Below, one piece after another: positions 26,080 through 39,663 of a stretch of DNA of 64,000 bases. The position numbers and the translations under genes were made by a program. This stretch comes from Hetaerina americana (lineage: Eukaryota > Arthropoda > Insecta > Odonata > Calopterygidae): NCBI GenBank assembly GCA_022747635.1, contig JAKTNV010000235.1:124001-188000 (forward strand). Reading direction: 5' to 3'. Within the stretch, counting starts at the first letter, position 1. Each line of letters begins with the position of its first letter. Under the pieces are notes generated by a model that saw nothing but the letters and a program-made list of their open reading frames with translations, was not told the DNA's origin and did no database searches.

Positions 26080-26100
26080 TTTCTTATCCCGAACTTTCGG
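26080..26100 (+). other. Diverged box variant after k
   Basis: The box at the start of B after k reads TTCTTATCCCGAACTTTCGG, losing both the GGG and the ACTGCGG core. It is kept in all k copies (about 31,335, 43,652 with one more change, and 54,154), so it is inherited with the HOR and is not a recent error. Confidence 0.78.
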
Positions 26101-26985
26101 AGGAAAATTATTATGTTTAATAAGTACGTATATTAACGAAACTTTCATAACAGCGACTGCTTTGAAAGGAAGAGAGGTGACCAAATATTCATTCAATAAA
26201 TTTTAAGCTTTAAAAAACCGCTGAGGTAAAAACTAAACGCCACAATTGAATCACAAAATTTCGCATCCCGGTACTGCGGATGAAAAATTTTATGTTTCCA
26301 AGAAATACGTTTCAATACGAAAATTTTCTCAATAACTTCCGTTTGGAAATGAAAAGAGTCAAACAAATTTACAATTAAAACTAACAGGCTTTCAAAAAAA
26401 CCCTCGGTGGAACAAATAAACGAGTGGCTTGAATCACGAAATTTCTCATCCCGGGACTGCGGCTGGAAAACGTTATTCCTCCAAGAAATACGTATAAATG
26501 ATACCTTTTTCTCAAAAACGACGGTTTTCAAAGGTAAAGAAAGGAACAAATTTTCATTTGATGAGTAAAGAGCCTTTGAAAAAGCACTTGGAAGAAAAAC
26601 TTACACGAAAATTGATTCCCAAAATTTCTCATCCCGGGACTGCGGAGGAAAATTATTATGTTAAAAAAATAAGAATATTAACGAAACTTTTATAACAGCG
26701 ACTGCCTTTGAAGGAAGAGAGGCGACAAAATATTCATTCATTGAATTTTAAGCTTTAAAAAACCTCTGAGGTTCAAACTAAACGCAACAATTGAATCACA
26801 AAATTTTTCAACCCGGTACTGCGGATGAAAAATTTAATGTTTGCAAGAAATACGTTTGAATGCGGAAATTTTTCCAATAACTGCCTTTTGAAAATGAAAG
26901 GAGTCACACAAATTTACAATTAAAACTAACAGGCTTTCAAAAAAACCCTCGGGGGAACAACTAAACGAGTCGCTTGAATCACGAA

Positions 26986-27349
26986 ATTTTTTATCCCGGG
27001 ACTGCGGCTAGAAAACGTTATGCTTGCAAGAAGTACGTATAAATGATACCATTTTCTCAAATACGACCGTTTTGAATGCTAAAGAAAGAACAAATTTTCA
27101 TTTGATGAATGAAAAGCTTTTAGAAAAGCACTTGGAAGAAAAACATACACGAAAATTTATTTACGAAATTTCTCATCCCGGGACTGCGGATGAAAAATTT
27201 TATATTAACAAGAAATACGTATGAATACGAAAATTTTCTCAATAACTGCCGTTTGGAAATAAAAGGAAAAGACAAATTTACAATGAAAACAAAAAGGCTT
27301 TCAAAAAAACCCTCTGGGGAACAACTAAACGAGTCGCTTAAATCACGAA
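26986..27349 (+). repeat. A-C dimer (m) lacking monomer B, copy 1
   Basis: A of k/m type runs to 27,167 and passes directly, through a box beginning at 27,168, into a C, with GCGGATGAAAAATTTTATAT and ATTAACAAG. The box itself is the A/B form GGGACT, while what follows is C, so the fusion point lies in the box. The 364-bp length equals two monomers. As a result one frame stays open for 127 codons across C and the next A, which should not be taken as a gene. Confidence 0.87.
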
Positions 27350-28431
27350 ATTTCTTATCCCGGGACTGCGGCTGGAAAACGTTATGCTTGCAAGAAATAC
27401 GTATAAATGATACCATTTTCTCAAAAACGACCGTTTTGGATGGTAAAGAAAGAACAAATTTTCATTGGATGAATGAAAAGCTTTTAGAAAAATACTTGGA
27501 AGAAAAACTTACACGAAAAATGATTCACGAAATTTCTCATCCCGGGACTGCGGAGGAAAATTATTATGTTTAAAAAGTACTTATATTAACGAAACTTTCA
27601 TAAGAGCGACTGCCTTTAAAGGAAGAGAGGCGACCAAATATTCATTCAATGATTTTTAAGCTTTAAAAAACCGCTGAGGTACAAACTTAACGCAACAATT
27701 GAATCACAAAATTTCTCATCCCGGTACTGCGGATGAAAAATTTTGTTTGCAAGAAATACGTTTAAATACTAAAATTCTCTCAATAACTGCCGTTTGGAAA
27801 TGAAAAGAGTCAAACAAATTTACAATTAAAACTATCAGGCTTTCAAAAAAACCCTCGGGGGAACAACTAAACGAGTCGCTTGAATCACGAAATTTCTTAT
27901 CCCTGGACTGCGGCTGGAAAACTTTATGCTTGCAGGAAATACGTATAAATGATACCATTTTCTCAAAAACGACCGTTTTGAATTCTAAAGAAAGAACAAA
28001 TTTTCATTTGATGAATGAAGAGCTTTTAAAAAAGCACTTGGTAGAAAAACTTACACGAATATTCATTCACAAATTTCCCATCCCGAATCTGCGGAGGAAA
28101 ATTATTATGTTTAATAAGTACGTATATTAACGAAACTTTTATTAAAGCTAATCCTTTGAAAGGAAGGGAGGCAACAAAATATTCATTCAATGAATTTTAA
28201 GCTTTAAAAAACCGCTGAGGTAAAAACTAAACGCAACAATTAAATCACAAAATTTCTCATCCCGGTTCTGCGGATGAAAAATTTTGTTTGCAAGAAATAC
28301 GTATGAATACGAAAATTTTCTCAATAACTGCCGTTTGGGAGTGAAAAGTGTCACACAAATTTACAATTAAAACTAACAGGTTTCAAAAAAACCCTCGGGG
28401 GAACAACGAAACGAGTCGCTTGAATCACGAA

Positions 28432-31400
28432 ATTTCTCATCCCGGGACTGCGGCTGGAAAACTTTATGCTTGCAAGAAATACGTATAAATGATACCATTT
28501 TCTCAAAAACGACCGTTTTGATTGGTAAAAAAAGAACAAATTTTCATTTGATGAATGAAAAACTTTGAAAAAAGCACTTGGAAGAAAAATTTAGAGAACA
28601 ATTAATTCGCGAAATTTTTCATCCCGGGACTGCGGACGAAAATTATTATGTTTAAAAAATAAGTATATTAACGAAACTTTCATACCAGCGACTGCCTTTA
28701 AAGGAAGACAGGCGACCAAATAATAATTCAATGATTTTTAAACTTTAAAAAACCGCTGAGGAAAAAAACTAAACGCAACAATTAAATCGCAAAATTTCTC
28801 ATCCCGGTACTGCGGATGAAAAATTTTATGTTTGCAAGAAATACGTTTGAATACGAAAGTTTCCCCAATAACTGCCGTTTGGAAATGTAAAGAGTAAAAC
28901 AAATATACAACTGAAACTAACAGTCTTTATAAAAAACCCTCCGGGGAACAACTAAACAAGTCGCTTGAATCACGAAATTTCTCATCCCGGGACTGCGGCT
29001 GGAAAAGTTTGTGCTTGCAAAAAATACGTATAAATGATACCATTTTAAAAAAAACGACCGTTTTGAAAGGTAAAGAAAGGAACAAATTTTCATTTGATGA
29101 ATAAAGAGCTCTTAAAAAAGCACTTGGTAGAAAAACTTACACGACAATTCATTCGCGTAATTTCTCATCCCGAATCTGCGGAGGAAAATTATTATGTATA
29201 AAAAATACGTATATATACGAAACTTTTATAACAGCGGCTGCTTTGAAAGGAAGGGAGGCAACAAAATATTCATTCAATGAATTTTAAGCTTTAAAAAACC
29301 GCTGAGGTAAAAACTAAACGCAACAATTAAATCACAAAATTTCTTATCCCGGTACTGCGGATGAAAAATTTTGTTTGCAAGAAATACGTATGAATACGAA
29401 AATTTTCTTAATAACTGCGGTTTGGAAATGAAAAGAGTCAAACAAATTTACAATATAAACTAACAGGCTTTCAAAAAAACCTTCGGGGGAACAACTAAAA
29501 GAGTCGCTTAAATCACAAAATTTCTAATCCCGGGACTGCGGCTGGAAAAAGTTATGCTTGCAAGAAACTCGTAAAAATGATACCATTTTCTCAAAAACGA
29601 CCGTTTTGAAAAGTTAAGAAAGGAACAAATTTTCATTTGATAAATGAAGAGCTTTTAAAAAAGCACTTGGTAGAAAAACTCACACGACAATTCATTCGCG
29701 TAATTTCTCATCCCGAATCTGCGGAGGAAAACTATTATGTATAAAAAATACGTATATATACGAAACTTTTATAACAGCGGCTGCTTTGAAAGGAAGGGAG
29801 GCAACAAAATATTCATTCAATGAACTTTAAGCTTTAAAAAACCGCTGAGGTAAAAACTAAACGCCACAATTGAATCACAAAATTTCTCATCCCCGGTACT
29901 GCGGATATAAAATTTTATGTTTTTCAAGAAATACGTTTAAATACGAAAATTTCCTTAATAACTACCGTTTGGAAATGAAAAGAGTCAAACAAATTTACAA
30001 TATAAACTAACAGGCTTTCAAAAAAACCTTCGTGGGAACAACTAAAAGAGTCGCTTAAATCACGAAATTTCTAATCCCGGGACTGCGGCTGGAAAACGTT
30101 CTGCTTGCAAGAAATTCGTAAAAATGATACCATTTTCTCAAAAACGACCGTTTTGAAAAGTTAAGAAAGGAACAAATTTTCATTTGATAAATGAAGAGCT
30201 TTTAAAAAAGCACTTGGTAGAAAAACTCACACGACAATTCATTCGCGTAATTTCTCCTCCCGAATCTGCGGAGGAAAATTATTATGTATAAAAAATACGT
30301 ATATATACGAAACTTTTATAACAGCGGCTGCTTTGAAAGGAAAAGAGGCTACCAAATATTCATTCAATGAATTTTAAGCTTTAAAAAACCGCTGATTTAC
30401 TAAACGCCACAATTGAATCACAAAATTTCTCATCCCGGTACTGCGGATGAAAAATTTTATGTTAGCAAGAAATACATTTAAATACGAAAATTTTCTTAAT
30501 TACTGCCGTTTGGAAATGAAAAGAGTCAAACAAATTTACAATTAAAACTAACAGGCTTTTAAAAAAAACCCTCGTGGGAACAACCATACGAGTCGCTTGA
30601 ATCACAAAATTTCTCATCCCGGGACTGCGGCTGGAAAACTTTATGCTTGCAAGAAATACGTATAAATGATACCATTTTCAAAAAAACGACCGTTTTGAAA
30701 GGTAAAGAAAGGAACAAATTTTCATTTGATGAATAAAGAGCCTTTAAAAAAGCACTTGGAAGAAAAACTTACACGGAAATTGATTCGCGAAATTTCTCAT
30801 CCCGGGACTGCGGAGGAAAATTATTATGTATAATAAGTACGTATATTAACGAAACTTTTATAACAGCTAATGCTTTGAAAGGAAGGGAGGCAACAAAATA
30901 TTCATTCAATGAATTTTAAGCTTTAAAAAACCGCTTAGGTAAAAACTAAACGCAACAATTAAATACCAAAATTTCTCATCCCGGTACTGCGGATGAAAAA
31001 TTTTGTTTGCAAGAAATTAGTATGAATACGAAAATTTTCTCAATAACTGCCGTTTGGGAGTGAAAAGTGTCACACAAATTTACAATTAAAACTAACAGGC
31101 TTTCAAAAAAACCCTCGGGGGAACAACGAAACGAGTCGCTTGAATCACGAAATTTTTTATCCCGGGACTGCGGCTAGAAAACGTAATGCTTGCAAGAAGT
31201 ACGTATAAATGATACCATTTTCTCAAATACGACCGTTTTGAATGCTAAAGAAAGAACAAATTTTCATTTGATGAATGAAAAGCTTTTAGAAAAGCACTTG
31301 GAAGAAAAACTTACACGACAATTGATTCGCGAAATTTCTTATCCCGAACTTTCGGAGGAAAATTATTATGTTTAATAAGTACGTATATTAACGAAACTTT

Positions 31401-33687
31401 CATAACAGCGACTGCTTTGAAAGGAAGAGAGGTGACCAAATATTCATTCAATAAATTTTAAGCTTTAAAAAACCGCTGAGGTAAAAACTAAACGCCACAA
31501 TTGAATCACAAAATTTCTCATCCCGGTACTGCGGATGAAAAATTTTATGTTTCCAAGAAATACGTTTCAATACGAAAATTTTCTCAATAACTTCCGTTTG
31601 GAAATGAAAAGAGTCAAACAAATTTACAATTAAAACTAACAGGCTTTCAAAAAAACCCTCGGTGGAACAAATAAACGAGTGGCTTGAATCACGAAATTTC
31701 TCATCCCGGGACTGCGGCTGGAAAACGTTATTCCTCCAAGAAATACGTATAAATGATACCTTTTTCTCAAAAACGACGGTTTTCAAAGGTAAAGAAAGGA
31801 ACAAATTTTCTTTTGATGAGTAAAGAGCCTTTGAAAAAGCACTTGGAAGAAAAACTTACACGAAAATTGATTCCCAAAATTTCTCATCCCGGGACTGCGG
31901 AGGAAAATTATTATGTTAAAAAAATAAGAATATTAACGAAACTTTTATAACAGCGACTGCCTTTGAAGGAAGAGAGGCGACAAAATATTCATTCATTGAA
32001 TTTTAAGCTTTAAAAAACCTCTGAGGTTCAAACTAAACGCAACAATTGAATCACAAAATTTTTCAACCCGGTACTGCGGATGAAAAATTTAATGTTTGCA
32101 AGAAATACGTTTGAATGCGGAAATTTTTCCAATAACTGCCTTTTGAAAATGAAAGGAGTCACACAAATTTACAATTAAAACTAACAGGCTTTCAAAAAAA
32201 CCCTCGGGGGAACAACTAAACGAGTCGCTTGAATCACGAAATTTTTTATCCCGGGACTGCGGCTAGAAAACGTTATGCTTGCAAGAAGTACGTATAAATG
32301 ATACCATTTTCTCAAATACGACCGTTTTGAATGCTAAAGAAAGAACAAATTTTCATTTGATGAATGAAAAGCTTTTAGAAAAGCACTTGGAAGAAAAACA
32401 TACACGAAAATTTATTTACGAAATTTCTCATCCCGGGACTGCGGATGAAAAATTTTATATTAACAAGAAATACGTATGAATACGAAAATTTTCTCAATAA
32501 CTACCGTTTGGAAATAAAAGGAAAAGACAAATTTACAATGAAAACAAAAAGGCTTTCAAAAAAACCCTCTGGGGAACAACTAAACGAGTCGCTTAAATCA
32601 CGAAATTTCTTATCCCGGGACTGCGGCTGGAAAACGTTATGCTTGCAAGAAATACGTATAAATGATACCATTTTCTCAAAAACGACCGTTTTGGATGGTA
32701 AAGAAAGAACAAATTTTCATTGGATGAATGAAAAGCTTTTAGAAAAATACTTGGAAGAAAAACTTACACGAAAAATGATTCACGAAATTTCTCATCCCGG
32801 GACTGCGGAGGAAAATTATTATGTTTAAAAAGTACTTATATTAACGAAACTTTCATAAGAGCGACTGCCTTTAAAGGAAGAGAGGCGACCAAATATTCAT
32901 TCAATGATTTTTAAGCTTTAAAAAACCGCTGAGGTACAAACTTAACGCAACAATTGAATCACAAAATTTCTCATCCCGGTACTGCGGATGAAAAATTTTG
33001 TTTGCAAGAAATACGTTTAAATACTAAAATTCTCTCAATAACTGCCGTTTGGAAATGAAAAGAGTCAAACAAATTTACAATTAAAACTATCAGGCTTTCA
33101 AAAAAACCCTCGGGGGAACAACTAAACGAGTCGCTTGAATCACGAAATTTCTTATCCCTGGACTGCGGCTGGAAAACTTTATGCTTGCAGGAAATACGTA
33201 TAAATGATACCATTTTCTCAAAAACGACCGTTTTGAATTCTAAAGAAAGAACAAATTTTCATTTGATGAATGAAGAGCTTTTAAAAAAGCACTTGGTAGA
33301 AAAACTTACACGAATATTCATTCACAAATTTCCCATCCCGAATCTGCGGAGGAAAATTATTATGTTTAATAAGTACGTATATTAACGAAACTTTTATTAA
33401 AGCTAATCCTTTGAAAGGAAGGGAGGCAACAAAATATTCATTCAATGAATTTTAATCTTTAAAAAACCGCTGAGGTAAAAACTAAACGCCACAATTGAAT
33501 CACAAAATTTCTCATCCCGGTACTGCGGATGAAAAATTTTGTTTGCAAGAAATACGTATGAATACGAAAATTTTCTCAATAACTGCCGTTCGGAAGTGAA
33601 AAGAGTCACACAAATTTACAATTAAAACTAACAGGCTTTCAAAAAAACCCTCGGGGGAACAACGAAACGAATCGCTTGAATCACGAA
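28432..33687 (+). repeat. HOR II unit (e'-g-h-i-j-k-l-m-n-o)
   Basis: A markers 28,470, 29,015, 29,558, 30,105, 30,647, 31,190, 31,734, 32,279, 32,643 and 33,185. Each lies 5,253-5,255 bp after its counterpart in the preceding unit, with nearly the same sequence. Together with the next 2.4 kb it also matches 40,749-48,440 at an offset of about 12,317. Confidence 0.9.
32241..32604 (+). repeat. A-C dimer (m), copy 2
   Basis: Equivalent of the dimer at 26,986, 5,255 bp further on. A substitution (ACTACCGTTTGG for ACTGCCGTTTGG near 32,500) distinguishes this copy. Confidence 0.87.
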
Positions 33688-36403
33688 ATTTCTCATCCCG
33701 GGACTGCGGCTGGAAAACGTTATGCATGCAAGAAATACGTATAAATGATACCTTTTTCTCAAAAATGACCATTTTGAATGGTAAAGAAAAAACATATTTT
33801 CATTTGATGAATGAAAAGCTTTTAAAAAAGCACTTGGAAGAAAAACACGAAAATTGATTCGCGGAATTTTTCATCCCGGGACTGCGGAGGAAAATTAATA
33901 TGTTTAAAAAATAAGTATATTAACGAAACTTTCATAACAGCGACTGCCTTTAAAGGAAGAGAGGCGACCAAATATTCATTCAATGAATTTTAAGCTTTAA
34001 AAAACCGCTGAGGTAAAAACTAAACGACACAATTGAATCACAAAATTTCTCATCCCGGTACTGCGGATATAAAATTTTATGTTTTTCAAGAAATACGTTT
34101 AAATACGAAAATTTTTTTTAATAACTGCCGTTTGGAAATGAAAAGAGTCAAACAAATTTACAATTAAAACTAACAGGCTTTCAAAAAAACCTTCGGGGGA
34201 ACAACTAAAAGAGTCACTTTAATCACGAAATTTCTTATCCCGGGACTGCGGCTGGAAAACGTTAAGCTTGCAAGAAATACGTATAAATGATACCATTTTC
34301 TCAAAAACGACCGTTTTGGATGGTAAAGAAAGAACAAATTTTCATTTGATGAATGAAAAACTTTTAAAAAAGCACTTGGAAGAAAAATTTAGAGAACAAT
34401 TAATTCGCGAAATTTTTCATCCCGGGACTGCGGACGAAAATTATTATGTTTAAAAAATAAGTATATTAACGAAACTTTCATACCAGCGACTGCCTTTAAA
34501 GGAAGACAGGCGACCAAATAATAATTCAATGATTTTTAAACTTTAAAAAACCGCTGAGGAAAAAAACTAAACGCAACAATTAAATCGCAAAATTTCTCAT
34601 CCCGGTACTGCGGATGAAAAATTTTATGTTTGCAAGAAATACGTTTGAATACGAAAGTTTCCCCAATAACTGCCGTTTGGAAATGTAAAGAGTAAAACAA
34701 ATATACAACTGAAACTAACAGTCTTTATAAAAAACCCTCGGGGGAACAACTAAACAAGTCGCTTGAATCACGAAATTTCTCATCCCGGGACTGCGGCTGG
34801 AAAAGTTTGTGCTTGCAAAAAATACGTATAAATGATACCATTTTCAAAAAAACGACCGTTTTGAAAGGTAAAGAAAGGAACAAATTTTCATTTGATGAAT
34901 AAAGAGCTCTTAAAAAAGGACTTGGTAGAAAAACTCACACGACAATTCATTCGCGTAATTTCTCATCCCGAATCTGCGGAGGAAAATTATTATGTATAAA
35001 AAATACGTATATATACGAAACTTTTATAACAGCGGCTGCTTTGAAAGGAAGGGAGGCAACAAAATATTCATTCAATGAATTTTAAGGTTTAAAAAACCGC
35101 TGAGGTAAAAACTAAACGCAACAATTAAATCACAAAATTTCTTATCCCGGTACTGCGGATGAAAAATTTTGTTTGCAAGAAATACGTATGAATACGAAAA
35201 TTTTCTTAATAACTGCGGTTTGGAAATGAAAAGAGTCAAACAAATTTACAATATAAACTAACAGGCTTTCAAAAAAACCTTCGGGGGAACAACTAAAAGA
35301 GTCGCTTAAATCACGAAATTTCTAATCCCGGGACTGCGGCTGGAAAAAGTTATGCTTGCAAGAAACTCGTAAAAATGATACCATTTTCTCAAAAACGACC
35401 GTTTTGAAAAGTTAAGAAAGGAACAAATTTTCATTTGATAAATGAAGAGCTTTTAAAAAAGCACTTGGTAGAAAAACTCACACGACAATTCATTCGCGTA
35501 ATTTCTCATCCCGAATCTGCGGAGGAAAACTATTATGTATAAAAAATACGTATATATACGAAACTTTTATAACAGCGGCTGCTTTGAAAGGGAGGCAACA
35601 AAATATTCATTCAATGAACTTTAAGCTTTAAAAAACCGCTGAGGTAAAAACTAAACGCCACAATTGAATCACAAAATTTCTCATCCCCGGTACTGCGGAT
35701 ATAAAATTTTATGTTTTTCAAGAAATACGTTTAAATACGAAAATTTTCTTAATAACTACCGTTTGGAAATGAAAAGAGTCAAACAAATTTACAATATAAA
35801 CTAACAGGCTTTCAAAAAAACCTTCGTGGGAACAACTAAAAGAGTCGCTTAAATCACGAAATTTCTAATCCCGGGACTGCGGCTGGAAAACGTTCTGCTT
35901 GCAAGAAATTCGTAAAAATGATACCATTTTCTCAAAAACGACCGTTTTGAAAAGTTAAGAAAGGAACAAATTTTCATTTGATAAATGAAGAGCTTTTAAA
36001 AAAGCACTTGGTAGAAAAACTCACACGACAATTCATTCGCGTAATTTCTCCTCCCGAATCTACGGAGGAAAATTATTATGTATAAAAAATACGTATATAT
36101 ACGAAACTTTTATAACAGCGGCTGCTTTGAAAGGAAGGGAGGCAACAAAATATTCATTCAATGAATTTTAAGCTTTAAAAAACCGCTGAGGTAAAAACTA
36201 AACGCAACAATTAAATAACAAAATTTCTTATCCCGGTACTGCGGATGAAAAATTTTGTTTGCAAGAAATACGTATGAAAACGAAAATTTTCTCAATAACT
36301 GCCGTTTGGAAATGAAAAGAGTCAAACAAATTTACAATATAAACTAACAGGCTTTCAAAAAAACCTTCGGGGGAACAACGAAACGAGTCGCTTGAATCAC
36401 GAA
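33688..36403 (+). repeat. HOR II extension and truncated unit (p-q*-g-h-i)
   Basis: A markers 33,726 (p), 34,268 (q/e hybrid), 34,813 (g), 35,356 (h), 35,899 (i). Trimers p and q, absent from the first HOR II unit, are inserted after o. The unit stops after i: the B that follows reads GGAAGGGAGGCAACAAAAT as in f rather than GGAAAAGAGGCTACC, and the next trimer is HOR I subtype a at 36,442. A private 4-base deletion (TTTGAAAGGGAGGC) near 35,584 is shared only with about 47,901. Confidence 0.83.
34316..34345 (+). other. Hybrid A monomer q/e
   Basis: The A at 34,268 starts as q, with TTTTGGATGGTAAAGAAAG, but continues as e, with CATTTGATGAATGAAAAACTT and GAAAAATTTAGAGAAC, where q would read CATTGGATGAATGAAAAGC. 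The same hybrid is at 46,586, so the exchange happened once, before the 12.3-kb-offset duplication. The complete q survives at 51,838 and 57,085. Confidence 0.78.
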
Positions 36404-39400
36404 ATTTCTCATCCCGGGACTGCGGCTGGAAAACTTTATGCTTGCAAGAAATACGTATAAATGATACCATTTTCTCAAAAACGACCGTTTTGATTGGTAA
36501 AAAAAGAACAAATTTTCATTTGATGAATGAAAAACTTTTAAAAAAGCACTTGGAAGAAAAATTTAGAGAACAATTAATTCGCGAAATTTTTCATCCCGGG
36601 ACTGCGGACGAAAATTATTATGTTTAAAAAATAAGTATATTAACGAAACTTTCATAACAGCGACTGCCTTTAAAGGAAGAGAGGCGACCAAATAATAATT
36701 CAATGATTTTTAAACTTTAAAATACCGCTGAGGTAAAAACTAAACGCCACAATTGAATCACAAAATTTCTCATCCCGGTACTGCGGATGAAAATTTTATG
36801 TGTGCAGAGAATACGTTTAAATACGAAATTTTCTTAATAACTGCCGTTTGGAAATGAAAAGAGTCAAACAAATTTACAATGAAAACTAACAGGCTTTCAA
36901 AAAAACCTTCGGGGGAACAACTAGAAGAGTCGCTTTAATCACGAAATTTCTAATCCCGGGACTGCGGCTGGAAAACGTTATGCTTGCAAGAAATACGTAT
37001 AAATGATACCATTTTCAAAAAAACGACCGTTTCGAAAGGTAAAGTAAGGAACAAATTTTCATTTGATGAATGAAGAGTTTTTAAAAAAGCACTTGGAAGA
37101 AAAACTTACACGACAATTGATTCGCGAAATTTCTCATCCCGGGACTGCTGAGGAAAATTATTATGTTTAAAAAATACGTATATTAACGAAACTTTTCTAA
37201 CAGCGACTGCTTTGAAAGAAAGAGAGGCGACCAAATATTCATTCAATGAATTTTAAGCTTTAAAAAACCGCTGAGGCAAAAAACTAAACGCAACAATTGA
37301 ATCGCAAAATTTCTCATCCCGGTACTGCGGATGAAAAATTTTATGTTTGCAAGAAATACGTTTGAATACGAAAGTTTCCCCAAAAACTGCCGTTTGGAAA
37401 TGTAAAGAGTAAAACAAATATACAACTGAAACTAACAGTCTTTATAAAAACCCTCGGGGGAACAACTAAACAAGTCGCTTGAATCACGAAATTTCTCATC
37501 CCGGGACTGCGGCTGGAAAAGTTTATGCTTGCAAAAAATACGTATAAATGATACCATTTTCTCAAAAGCGACCGTTTCGAATGGTAAAGAAAGAACAAAT
37601 TTTCATTTGATGAATGAAAAGCTTTTTAAAAAACCCCTTGGAAGAAAAACACGAAAATTGATTCGCGAAATTTTTCATCCCGGGACTGCGGAGGAAAATT
37701 TTTATGTTTAAAAAATCAGTATATTAACGAAACTTTCATAACAGTGACTGCCTTTAAAGGAAGAGAGGCGACCAAATATTCATTCAATGAACTTTAAGCT
37801 TTAAAAAACCGCTGAGGTAAAAACTAAACGCCACAATTGAATCACAAAATTTCTCATCCCGGTACTGCGGATATAAAATTTTATGTTTTTCAAGAAATAC
37901 GTTTAAATACGAAAATTTTCTTAATTACTGCCGTTTGGAAATGAAAAGAGTCAAACAAATTTACAATTAAAACTAACAGGCTTTTAAAAAAAACCCTCGT
38001 GGGAACAACCATACGAGTCGCTTGAATCACAAAATTTCTCATCCCGGGACTGCGGCTGGAAAACTTTATGCTTGCAAGAAATACGTATAAATGATACCAT
38101 TTTCAAAAAAACGACCGTTTTGAAAGGTAAAGAAAGGAACAAATATTCATTTGATGAATAAAGAGCCTTTAAAAAAGCACTTGGAAGAAAAACTTACACG
38201 GAAATTGATTCGCGAAATTTCTCATCCCGGGACTGCGGAGGAAAATTATTATGTAAAATAAGTACGTATATTAACGAAACTTGTATAACAGCTAATGCTT
38301 TGAAAGGAAGGGAGGCAACAAAATATTCATTCAATGAATTTTAAGCTTTAAAAAACCGCTGAGGTAAAAACTAAACGCAACAATTAAATCACAAAATTTC
38401 TCATCCCGGTACTGCGGATGAAAAATTTTGTTTGCAAGAAATACGTATGAATACGAAAATTTTCTCAATAACTGCCGTTTGGGAGTGAAAAGTGTCACAC
38501 AAATTTACAATTAAAACTAACAGGCTTTCAAAAAAACCCTCGGGGGAACAACGAAACGAGTCGCTTGAATCACGAAATTTCTCATCCCGGGACTGCGGCT
38601 GGAAAACTTTATGCTTGCAAGAAATACGTATAAATGATACCATTTTCTCAAAAACGACCGTTTTGATTGGTAAAAAAAGAACAAATTTTCATTTGATGAA
38701 TGAAAAACTTTTAAAAAAGCACTTGGAAGAAAAATTTTGAGAACAATAATTCGCGAAATTTTTCATCACGGGACTGCGGATGAAAATTATTATGTTTAAA
38801 AAATAAGTATATTAACGAAACTTTCATAACAGCGACTGCCTTTAAAGGAAGAGAGGCGACCAAATAATAATTCAATGATTTTTAAACTTTAAAAAACCGC
38901 TGGGGCAAAAAACTATACGCAACAATTGAATCGTAAAATTTCTCATCCCGGTACTGCGGATGAAAAATTTTATGTTTGCAAGAAATACGTTTGAATACGA
39001 AAGTTTCCCCAATAACTGCCGTTTGGAAATGTAAAGAGTAAAACAAATATACAACTGAAACTAACAGTCTTTATAAAAAACCCTCGGGGGAACAAGTAAA
39101 CAAGTCGCTTGAATCACGAAATTTCTCATCCCGGGACTGCGGCTGGAAAAGTTTATGCTTGCAAAAAATACGTATAAATGATACCATTTTCAAAAAAACG
39201 ACCGTTTTGAAAGGTAAAGAAAGGAACAAATTTTCATTTGATGAATAAAGAGCTTTTAAAAAAGCACTTGGTAGAAAAACTCACACGACAATTCATTCGC
39301 GTAATTTCTCATCCCGAATCTGCGGAGGAAAATTATTATGTATAAAAAATACGTATATATACGAAACTTTTATAACAGCGGCTGCTTTGAAAGGAAGGGA

Positions 39401-39663
39401 GGCAACAAAATATTCATTCAATGAATTTTAAGCTTTAAAAAACCGCTGAGGTAAAAACTAAACGCAACAATTAAATAACAAAATTTCTTATCCCGGTACT
39501 GCGGATGAAAAATTTTGTTTGCAAGAAATACGTATGAAAACGAAAATTTTCTCAATAACTGCCGTTTGGAAATGAAAAGAGTCAAACAAATTTACAATAT
39601 AAACTAACAGGCTTTCAAAAAAACCTTCGGGGGAACAACGAAACGAGTCGCTTGAATCACGAA
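36404..39663 (+). repeat. HOR I unit (a-b-c-d-e-f)
   Basis: A markers 36,442, 36,984, 37,529, 38,072, 38,615 and 39,159, spanning 3,260 bp. It aligns to 17.7-21.0 kb at an offset of 18,657, and it shares the compound variant in e (38,734 against 20,077). Confidence 0.9.

Larger units (their letters stand above)
23179..28431 (+). repeat. HOR II unit (e'-g-h-i-j-k-l-m-n-o), 29 monomers
   Basis: A markers 23,217 (e'), 23,761 (g), 24,303 (h), 24,850 (i), 25,392 (j), 25,935 (k), 26,479 (l), 27,024 (m, dimer), 27,388 (n), 27,930 (o). Nine trimers and one A-C dimer give 29 monomers, about 5,253 bp. Diagnostics: g, TTTGTGCTTGC and GAGCTCTTAAA; h, AAACTCGTAAAAATG; i, GTTCTGCTTGC and CTGATTTACTAAACG; j, ACCGCTTAGGT and AAATTAGTATG; k, AAGAAGTACG and CAAATACGACCG; l, TTATTCCTCCAAG; m, ATATTAACAAG; n, TTTTGGATGG with AAGTACTTATATT; o, CTTGCAGGAAATACG. 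Confidence 0.9.
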
